Origin: UMGS363 sp051881775
Lineage (GTDB): Bacteria > Bacillota > Clostridia > Oscillospirales > Ruminococcaceae
Length of the DNA: 7,244 nucleotides
Reading direction: 5' to 3'
Assembly: GCA_051881775.1 (NCBI GenBank)
Contig: JBJEQN010000102.1
Location: 1-7,244 of the forward strand
Part shown: piece after piece, positions 1 to 4,790 of the stretch
Layout: each line of letters starts with the position of its first letter
Numbering within the stretch: position 1 is the first letter of the stretch
Notes under the pieces: generated by a model
Database searches by the model: none
Told to the model about the DNA's origin: nothing
Seen by the model: the letters and a program-made list of their open reading frames with translations, nothing else
Translations under genes and position numbers: made by a program

Positions 1-450
1 AACGTGGTGGTTTTAAAGGCGTTTACAAAGATATACGCTATGGCAGGTCTGCGGCTTGGGTACGCTCTTTTCGGCAGCGATGCTTTTGCTGAAAAAGTCC
101 GTGAAACGGGACAGTTCTGGAGCGTTTCTTCTCCTGCGCAAGTGGCAGGAGAAACGGCATTGGACGAAAAAAACTATGCCGCAAAAACTGCGGAGTTCAT
201 CAAAAATGAACGGGAATATTTATCGGAAAATCTTATGAAATTAGGCTTAAAAGTTTATCCCTCGGAGGCAAATTTTATTCTTTTTTATACCGATCTGCCC
301 CTTGATGATATGCTTTTGCGGCAGAATATACTTATACGAAATTGTGAAAACTTTAATGGACTTTCACGGGGCTTTTTCCGCATTGCAGTCCGCACTCATG
401 AAGAAAATTCTGCGCTCGTTTCCGCAATAAAGAGGTGTTTGAATGGCTAA
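1..450 (+). CDS. cobD: Threonine-phosphate decarboxylase CobD, C-terminal part (5' end outside window)
   Basis: This is a fold-type I PLP enzyme of the HisC/CobD aminotransferase-like family. CobD decarboxylates L-threonine-O-3-phosphate to (R)-1-amino-2-propanol phosphate, the linker of the cobalamin nucleotide loop, in the cytoplasm. The reading frame is open at base 1, so the N-terminal half is missing; the GTG at base 4 is an internal codon, not a start. About 149 residues remain. The segment KAFTKIYAMAGLRLGY near the fragment's start carries the Schiff-base lysine (residue 10, bases 28-30) and the Arg of the GLRLGY motif. Near the end, ILIRNC followed by RIAVRTHEEN supplies the substrate-phosphate/carboxylate arginines (about residues 127 and 131). 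Sequence alone does not cleanly separate CobD from histidinol-phosphate aminotransferase. The 8-base overlap with cobQ and the RNC...RIAVRTHEEN pattern favour CobD. The TAA stop (448-450) lies inside the start of cobQ, which suggests translational coupling. Confidence 0.85.
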   Translation, partial: NVVVLKAFTKIYAMAGLRLGYALFGSDAFAEKVRETGQFWSVSSPAQVAGETALDEKNYAAKTAEFIKNEREYLSENLMKLGLKVYPSEANFILFYTDLPLDDMLLRQNILIRNCENFNGLSRGFFRIAVRTHEENSALVSAIKRCLNG

Positions 451-1909
451 AGCGATAATGATACAGGGTACGATGTCAAACTCGGGAAAGAGCTTTCTTG
501 CCGCCGCTCTTTGCCGAATTTTCAAGCAGGACGGTTATTCCGCCGCACCCTTTAAATCACAGAATATGGCACTTAATTCCTACATTACCGCTGACGGTTT
601 GGAAATGGGCAGGGCGCAGGCAATGCAGGCAGAAGCAGCAGGTATCGAACCGTCTGTGCTGATGAATCCCATACTTTTAAAGCCCACCACCGATGTGGGT
701 TCTCAGGTGATAGTCAACGGTGAGGTAAGGGGAAATATGCGGGCGATGGACTATTTCAGACAGAAAAAAGAGCTTATTCCCGACATTATGAAGGCATACA
801 ATACCCTTGCGGCACAGCACGATATTATCGTTATCGAGGGCGCAGGAAGTCCTGCGGAGATCAATCTGAAGCAAGACGATATTGTTAATATGGGCATGGC
901 AAAGCTTGCGAAAGCACCCGTTCTTCTTACGGGTGACATTGACCGAGGCGGCGTTTTTGCGCAGCTTCTGGGTACGCTTATGCTCCTTGACGATGATGAA
1001 CGCAGTATGGTGAAAGGTCTTATCGTAAACAAATTCAGGGGCGACAGAAGCATATTTTCGGACGGCGTTCAAATGCTTGAACAGTGTGGAGGAAAGCCTG
1101 TTGTTGGTGTTGTTCCCTACATAAAATGCGATATTGAGGACGAAGACAGCCTTTCGGAAAAGCTGGAAAACTACACGAAAGGTGTCATAGACATTGCGGT
1201 AATACGCTTGCCGAGAATATCAAATTTTACGGATTTTGATGTGTTTTCGCAGTATGAGGGCGTTTCCATGCGGTATGTTTCAAAGTGTTCCGAGCTTTCC
1301 GAACCTGATATGATAATTATTCCGGGAACTAAAAGCACTATATCCGATATGAAGTGGCTGCGTGAAAGCGGATTTGAAGCGGCTGTGAAGAAATGCGTTT
1401 CAAGGGGCGTTCCGTTGTTTGGTATATGCGGCGGCTATCAGATGCTTGGTGAGAGGATAACTGACAGCGCAGGCGCAGAGGGCGGCGGAACAATTGACGG
1501 AATGGGACTGCTCAAGTGCCGAACAGATTTTTCCGCAGAAAAGATACGCCGCCGAACAGAAGGCGTTTTTGCGGAAGTTGACGGAGTTTTTTCCTGCCTT
1601 ACGGGTGCAAATTTTAATGGTTACGAAATACACATGGGCGAAACTTATTCCGAAGAAACGCCCCTTTTATCCTGCGGCGGCGCACAAATCGGCAATGTTT
1701 ACGGCTGCTATATTCACGGAATTTTTGACAGCGCAGAGGTGTCGGAGAGAATAGTGAAAACGCTGTACAGCCGCAAGGGTATTGCATACGGCGGAGGGAA
1801 AAACGACCGCAGGGCGTACAAGGAAATGCAGTATGATATTCTTGCGGACGGTGTGCGGAACAGCCTTGATATGGAGCTTGTTTACAGAATATTGGAGGAG
1901 GGTGTATAA
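443..1909 (+). CDS. cobQ: Cobyric acid synthase (CobQ/CbiP), complete
   Basis: This glutamine-dependent amidotransferase amidates the b, d, e and g side chains of adenosylcobyrinic acid a,c-diamide to give cobyric acid, using ATP and ammonia from glutamine. The 488-residue length is normal for the family. The N-terminal half is a BioD-like ATPase: P-loop variant QGTMSNSGKS at 8-17, then FKSQNMALNSY (37-47), IEGAGSPAEINL (131-142) and GDIDRGGVFA (164-173). The C-terminal half is a class I glutaminase: IIPGTKST (292-299), the nucleophile elbow GICGGYQMLG with Cys329, NGYEIHMG (392-399) and GCYIHGIF with the catalytic His425. No key residue is missing. The start ATG at 443 has AGAGGTG at 431-437, five bases upstream, and overlaps the end of cobD. 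The TAA overlaps the ATG of the next (broken) gene by one base as TAATG, so the three were one coupled operon. Either cobQ or cbiP naming is possible. Confidence 0.97.
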   Translation: MAKAIMIQGTMSNSGKSFLAAALCRIFKQDGYSAAPFKSQNMALNSYITADGLEMGRAQAMQAEAAGIEPSVLMNPILLKPTTDVGSQVIVNGEVRGNMRAMDYFRQKKELIPDIMKAYNTLAAQHDIIVIEGAGSPAEINLKQDDIVNMGMAKLAKAPVLLTGDIDRGGVFAQLLGTLMLLDDDERSMVKGLIVNKFRGDRSIFSDGVQMLEQCGGKPVVGVVPYIKCDIEDEDSLSEKLENYTKGVIDIAVIRLPRISNFTDFDVFSQYEGVSMRYVSKCSELSEPDMIIIPGTKSTISDMKWLRESGFEAAVKKCVSRGVPLFGICGGYQMLGERITDSAGAEGGGTIDGMGLLKCRTDFSAEKIRRRTEGVFAEVDGVFSCLTGANFNGYEIHMGETYSEETPLLSCGGAQIGNVYGCYIHGIFDSAEVSERIVKTLYSRKGIAYGGGKNDRRAYKEMQYDILADGVRNSLDMELVYRILEEGV

Positions 1910-1980
1910 TGGGATTTTTGCATATTTACTGCGGTGACGGAAAGGGTAAGACAACTGCGGAATGGAATTGTCAACAATAA
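1909..1980 (+). pseudogene. cobO: Truncated start of corrinoid adenosyltransferase (CobO/CobA type)
   Basis: The ATG at 1909 overlaps the cobQ stop and follows a strong SD-like GGAGGAGGGTG at 1894-1904. The first 17 residues read MGFLHIYCGDGKGKTTA, the characteristic N-terminus of the CobO/BtuR ATP:cob(I)alamin adenosyltransferase family, whose P-loop is GxGKGKTTAA. Homology then stops: the frame continues EWNCQQ and ends at TAA 1978-1980, giving 23 residues against roughly 170-200 for the family. The ATP-binding loop alone cannot be active. One weak hint of further homology exists: a one-base shift at about 1960 would read AMELSTIIR and then stop, which loosely resembles the family's A-M/L-G-L-x-x-R continuation. 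The true break therefore lies between about 1959 and 1985. None of the remaining 3' part of cobO is seen in the window. The operon has lost this copy of the adenosylation step unless the rest lies elsewhere. Confidence 0.78.
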
Positions 1981-2005
1981 TTCGGTAACTCTGTTTCCCA
2001 AAACG

Positions 2006-2026
2006 TTCAAGACAGCTTTCTTGACA
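2006..2026 (+). promoter_or_regulatory. Repeat overlapping the -35 box, candidate regulator binding site
   Basis: Two copies of TTCWWGACA stand in the same orientation: TTCAAGACA at 2006-2014 and TTCTTGACA at 2018-2026, 12 bases apart. The same bases also form an inverted repeat, TCAAGA (2007-2012), six bases, TCTTGA (2019-2024). The right copy contains the -35 hexamer of the promoter. OmpR-type regulators usually bind tandem direct half-sites, so the response regulator encoded just downstream is the natural candidate, probably for autoregulation. A site sitting on the -35 box suits repression or a class II-like activator. The repeat is seen; the binding protein is inferred. Confidence 0.4.
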
Positions 2027-2049
2027 ATAAAAAATTTTACCACTATAAT
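2021..2049 (+). promoter_or_regulatory. Consensus sigma-A/sigma-70 promoter for the regulator-transporter unit
   Basis: A perfect -35 hexamer TTGACA (2021-2026) and a perfect -10 hexamer TATAAT (2044-2049) are separated by 17 bases, the ideal spacing. Transcription should start at about 2056-2058, giving a leader of nearly 90 bases before the response regulator. It is the only convincing promoter in the window, and it lies in the gap created after the cobO break. Such a strong core usually implies that a repressor or a leader mechanism limits output. Confidence 0.85.
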
Positions 2050-2062
2050 TATATTTAACATC

Positions 2063-2091
2063 TGTATATTTTCCGATCGACCGAATATACA
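2063..2091 (+). repeat. Leader inverted repeat 1 (TGTATATT / AATATACA)
   Basis: TGTATATT at 2063-2070 is exactly complementary to AATATACA at 2084-2091, with a 13-base centre that contains CGATCG. It begins only a few bases after the predicted transcription start. As DNA it could be an operator just downstream of the promoter; as RNA it could form an A/U-rich 8-bp hairpin at the 5' end of the transcript. Its core GTATATT-N13-AATATAC resembles inverted repeat 2 at 2107-2134. Confidence 0.5.
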
Positions 2092-2098
2092 AATTTTT

Positions 2099-2105
2099 AA
2101 AGGAG
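2099..2105 (+). promoter_or_regulatory. Displaced Shine-Dalgarno sequence of the response regulator leader
   Basis: AAAGGAG is the only good ribosome binding site between the promoter and the response regulator. It is three bases ahead of a two-codon frame, ATG ATT TAA (2109-2117), but 38 bases ahead of the likely regulator ATG at 2144. No in-frame ATG, GTG or TTG lies between, and no SD-like purine run sits directly before 2144. Folding the inverted repeat at 2107-2134 would leave only about 10 unpaired bases between the SD and the ATG at 2144. Confidence 0.6.
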
Positions 2106-2106
2106 A

Positions 2107-2134
2107 GTATGATTTAAGCTTAACTATATCATAC
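2107..2134 (+). repeat. Leader inverted repeat 2 (GTATGAT / ATCATAC) between SD and start codon
   Basis: GTATGAT (2107-2113) and ATCATAC (2128-2134) are perfectly complementary over 7 bp around a 14-base loop, which itself contains the palindrome TTAAGCTTAA (2114-2123). It has the same plan as inverted repeat 1: a GTATNNT arm, 13-14 bases, and an ANNATAC arm. The ATG of the two-codon frame lies in its left arm. It may be an RNA hairpin that brings the SD close to the start codon, or a second protein-binding operator; the sequence does not decide which. Confidence 0.5.
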
Positions 2135-2143
2135 AAGCAGAAT

Positions 2144-2830
2144 ATGCAAAAACAAATACTGATAATCGACGACGATGAGGATCTGTCCTTTATAATATCC
2201 GAAATGCTTGAAAGCTACGGCTATGGTGTGACCTGTGCCGAGAACAGCGAAAAAGCCTTTGAGCTTTTGTCGGATAATATATATCATCTTATACTGCTTG
2301 ACATAAACCTGCCTGATACCACAGGCTTTGAGCTTTGCAGAGAGCTGCGCAGAGGATCTGACGTTCCCGTCATATTTGCCAGCGCAAGAACAAGCGAATC
2401 CGACCGTATCACAGGCTTTGACATCGGCGGCGATGATTACCTTCCAAAACCCTATTCGATGAAGGAACTGCTCTCACGAGTAAACGCTCTTATCCGTCGG
2501 ACTTATGGATTTTCCGAGAAAGAAAAGATCGTAAAATTCGGAAATATCACCGTAAATATCACAGCAAGAACAGTCACGAAAAAGGGTGAAAATGTACCCC
2601 TTTCTCTCCGTGAATTTGACCTGCTTGCATATCTTTGCGAGCATAAAAATACGGCCATACCGAAGGATAAGCTGCTGTCGGAGGTGTGGGGAACATTTTC
2701 GGCGGTCGAACCGTCCACTCTTACGGTGCATATCCGCTGGCTTCGGGAAAAGCTGGAGGAAACGCCTGCCGAACCGCAGTTTATCAAGACTGTTTACAAG
2801 GTAGGTTATATGCTGGAGGTGAAGGAATGA
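2144..2830 (+). CDS. OmpR/PhoB-family response regulator
   Basis: This 228-residue cytoplasmic DNA-binding regulator should be phosphorylated by the adjacent kinase. The receiver domain covers about residues 3-116: acidic pocket D9-D11 (IIDDDED), phosphoacceptor D53 in LLDINLPD, the conserved Ser80 after strand 4 (VIFASAR) and Lys102 in LPKPYS. The winged-helix domain covers about 130-226: LSLREFDLLAYL, the recognition-helix region STLTVHIRWLREKL, and the terminal TVYKVGYML wing. The frame is open upstream to a GTG at 1934, but that extension overlaps the cobO remnant and is low-complexity. ATG 2144 places MQKQILIIDDD exactly where family members begin and gives the usual length. The gene lacks an adjacent SD (see 2099-2105). 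Its TGA overlaps the kinase ATG as ATGA, so the two are translationally coupled. It probably controls its own promoter; the exact paralogue group is not identifiable here. Confidence 0.93.
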   Translation: MQKQILIIDDDEDLSFIISEMLESYGYGVTCAENSEKAFELLSDNIYHLILLDINLPDTTGFELCRELRRGSDVPVIFASARTSESDRITGFDIGGDDYLPKPYSMKELLSRVNALIRRTYGFSEKEKIVKFGNITVNITARTVTKKGENVPLSLREFDLLAYLCEHKNTAIPKDKLLSEVWGTFSAVEPSTLTVHIRWLREKLEETPAEPQFIKTVYKVGYMLEVKE

Positions 2831-3960
2831 AGGGCAGACTTATTTCCGTGACAGCACTGTTTTCGGTGCTGATAATAATTGTAACAGGCGTATTATATTT
2901 TACGCAAAAGCAGGCAAATTCACAGGATAACAAACCGGAGCAGCTTGTTGCAGTAAATGAGATAGAGCAGCTTGTAAAAACGGGAGAATATGAAAAGCTG
3001 CCCGAAAAAACAGCGGCGCTGTCGGAAAGCATACGTTCCTCACAGACCGTTTCAGATGTTAACAACGGTATATTTATTATGTGCGGTATTTGTATCGTAT
3101 TTTGTGCAGTTATCTTCGGATATGTATATTTTGCCATACTCCGACCCTTTGAAAAGCTTAAAAACTTTGCGGAAAAAATATCACAGGGAAATTTCGATAT
3201 TCCTCTTGATTATGAGCGCTCCAACTATTTCGGTGAGTTCACATGGGCGTTTGACAGTATGCGCCGTGAGATAAAAAAAGCACGTTCCTGCGAGCGTGAG
3301 GCTATTGAGAATAATAAGACAGTTATTGCAACGCTTTCCCACGATATAAAAACGCCGATAGCTTCTATACGAGCATACGCCGAGGGACTTGAAGCAAATC
3401 TTGACGGAACTCCCGAAAAGCGAAGAAAATATATGGGCGTTATTATGAAAAAATGCGACGAGGTATCAAGGCTTACAAACGATTTATTCTTACATTCTCT
3501 TTCCGATATGGACAAGCTGAAAATCAGTCCCGAAAGTTTTGAGCTTTGTGGATTTATTGAAAATGCGGTGACCGAGATCGCAGCTGAGTTTAACGATGTT
3601 CATTTTCAAAAGCCGGATTTTATAGCAGTTGTGAATGCGGATAAAAACAGACTTATGCAGATAACGGAAAATATTATTGGCAACGCACGAAAGTATGCAA
3701 AAACGGAGGTAAATGTGTCTGTAACGCAGTCGGACGGCAATGTACTGATACATTTCCGTGACTATGGAAAGGGTATTCCCGATGAGGATATGCCCTTTAT
3801 CTTCGAGAAATTTTATCGGGGCAAAAACTGCGGAAGCGAGCAAGGCTCGGGTCTCGGACTTTACATTGTAAAATATATCACGGAGCAGATGGACGGAGAT
3901 ATTCTGCTGAAAAATCATAATGACGGACTTGAAGCCATTGTAAGCTTACCTATTTCTTAA
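2827..3960 (+). CDS. Membrane sensor histidine kinase (HisKA type)
   Basis: This is the cognate kinase of the preceding regulator, 377 residues. Transmembrane segments lie at about 5-24 and 82-104 and enclose a small extracytoplasmic domain of roughly 57 residues rich in Glu, Gln and Lys. A HAMP-like linker follows at about 105-158 (ILRPFEKLKNFAEKISQGNF). The dimerisation and phosphoacceptor helix has ATLSHDIKTPIASI with His172. The ATP-binding domain shows the N box NIIGNARKYA (282-291), the G1 box DYGKGIP with D312, the F box FIFEKFYRG (324-332) and the G2 box GSGLGLYIVK (340-349). All catalytic boxes are intact. The ATG at 2827 follows GGAGGTG at 2815-2821 inside the regulator gene; an upstream extension of the frame lies wholly within that gene and is rejected. 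Because a distinct outer loop is present, this is not the loop-less BceS-type intramembrane sensor. The signal is unknown. Confidence 0.94.
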   Translation: MKGRLISVTALFSVLIIIVTGVLYFTQKQANSQDNKPEQLVAVNEIEQLVKTGEYEKLPEKTAALSESIRSSQTVSDVNNGIFIMCGICIVFCAVIFGYVYFAILRPFEKLKNFAEKISQGNFDIPLDYERSNYFGEFTWAFDSMRREIKKARSCEREAIENNKTVIATLSHDIKTPIASIRAYAEGLEANLDGTPEKRRKYMGVIMKKCDEVSRLTNDLFLHSLSDMDKLKISPESFELCGFIENAVTEIAAEFNDVHFQKPDFIAVVNADKNRLMQITENIIGNARKYAKTEVNVSVTQSDGNVLIHFRDYGKGIPDEDMPFIFEKFYRGKNCGSEQGSGLGLYIVKYITEQMDGDILLKNHNDGLEAIVSLPIS

Positions 3961-3967
3961 GGACTTC

Positions 3968-4000
3968 TTAATAACTTTTGCGGTAGAATCAAATTATTAA
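3968..4000 (+). repeat. A/T-rich inverted repeat between kinase and ABC gene
   Basis: The 59-base gap between the kinase and the ATPase contains TTAATAA (3968-3974) and its complement TTATTAA (3994-4000). An inner TTTG/CAAA pair (3977-3980 and 3990-3993) extends the stem past a two-base bulge. It has no GC-rich stem and no U-tract, so it is not a terminator. It may be a weak RNA hairpin affecting transcript stability or the relative expression of the two gene pairs, or it may be chance in A/T-rich sequence. Confidence 0.3.
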
Positions 4001-4019
4001 AACAGAAAGGAACGAATGT

Positions 4020-4781
4020 ATGAAAAATACGATTTTATCCGCAAAAGGACTTTGCAAAAGCTTCGCCCATAACGGCGGTCAGATACATATTTTATCCCAC
4101 GTTGATATGGAGCTTTACGAGGGGGATTTTACCGTCATAATGGGCGCTTCCGGCTCGGGAAAATCCACGCTTTTGTACTCTCTCAGCGGTATGGACAGAG
4201 CCACCGCAGGACAGGTGATCTACGGCGGAAAAGACCTTGTTAAAATGAATGAAAAGGGTCTTGCAGGGCTTCGTCACACCGATTTCGGCTTTATCTTTCA
4301 GCAAATGCACCTTGTAAGCAATCTGTCGCTTTTTGAAAATATTGCAGTTCCCGGGTATCTTAACAAGGACAAATCCGCTGCACAGGTCAAAGAGCGTACC
4401 GAAAAGCTCCTTGAACAAATGGGCATTTCCCACATAAAATCACATCTCCCGTCACAGGTTTCGGGCGGCGAGCAGCAGAGATGCGCTATTGCAAGGGCTG
4501 TCATAAACGAGCCGAAGCTGCTTTTTGCGGACGAACCTACAGGCGCTCTCAACCGAAAGAATACAACCGAGGTGTTAAATCTTCTTACGGAGCTTAACAG
4601 GTCGGGACAGAGCATTTTAATGGTCACACACGATATGAGAGCCGCACTCAGAGCATCAAGGATACTTTATATCGCTGATGGAAAGATCATCGGAGATATG
4701 ACTCTGCCGCCCTACTCCGCAGAGGGCGAAAAAAGCCGTGAAACTCAGGTCAGCGCCTGGCTGAACTCAATGGAATGGTGA
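4020..4781 (+). CDS. ABC transporter ATP-binding protein, MacB/LolD (SalX-like) family
   Basis: This 253-residue cytoplasmic ATPase should power the FtsX-type permease encoded next to it. All motifs are present: Walker A GASGSGKST (42-50), Q-loop FIFQQ (91-95, Gln94), signature VSGGEQQR (147-154), Walker B LLFADEPTGAL (167-177, D171 and E172) and switch His204 in MVTHD. The ADEPTGAL form and the short length are typical of the MacB/LolD/FtsE group, which does mechanotransmission or extrusion rather than nutrient uptake. The ATG at 4020 has AGAAAGGA at 4003-4010, about nine bases ahead. An out-of-frame ATG at 4016 is ignored. The permease gene begins nine bases after the stop. Proteins of this class in Bacillota often serve resistance to antimicrobial peptides or export of peptides and lipids. 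The substrate here is not deducible. Confidence 0.95.
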   Translation: MKNTILSAKGLCKSFAHNGGQIHILSHVDMELYEGDFTVIMGASGSGKSTLLYSLSGMDRATAGQVIYGGKDLVKMNEKGLAGLRHTDFGFIFQQMHLVSNLSLFENIAVPGYLNKDKSAAQVKERTEKLLEQMGISHIKSHLPSQVSGGEQQRCAIARAVINEPKLLFADEPTGALNRKNTTEVLNLLTELNRSGQSILMVTHDMRAALRASRILYIADGKIIGDMTLPPYSAEGEKSRETQVSAWLNSMEW

Positions 4782-4790
4782 GGTGAGGAT

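Noticed and set aside
1..450. Histidinol-phosphate aminotransferase (HisC) instead of CobD
   Set aside because: The families are related, but the direct overlap with cobQ and the C-terminal RNC...RIAVRTHEEN pattern favour CobD; no histidine genes are nearby.
677..1072. Minus-strand frames opposite cobQ, and likewise opposite the regulator, kinase, ATPase and permease genes
   Set aside because: They lie antisense to well-supported genes, show no recognisable domain or ribosome binding site, and are expected shadows of codon structure.
1984..1991. GTAACTC shared between the junction region and 7211-7217 as possible attachment-site repeat
   Set aside because: A seven-base match is expected by chance, and the second copy is inside the putative intron helix region.
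1967..2028. ATTGTCAA (1967-1974) versus TTGACAAT (2021-2028) as mobile-element terminal repeats
   Set aside because: Only eight bases match, the right copy is explained by the -35 box, and both lie on the same side of the unit.
1934..2830. Longer response regulator reading frame (298 residues) starting at GTG 1934
   Set aside because: The extra 70 residues overlap the cobO remnant and the promoter region, resemble no domain, and would be upstream of the promoter at 2021-2049; ATG 2144 gives the normal family length.
2686..3960. Longer kinase frame starting inside the regulator gene
   Set aside because: The first 47 residues are an out-of-frame reading of the regulator's winged helix; ATG 2827 has its own SD and an ATGA overlap with the regulator stop.
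3961..3989. Possible internal promoter with -10 TAGAAT at 3984-3989
   Set aside because: No acceptable -35 hexamer lies 16-18 bases upstream (GGACTT at best), so it is not supported.
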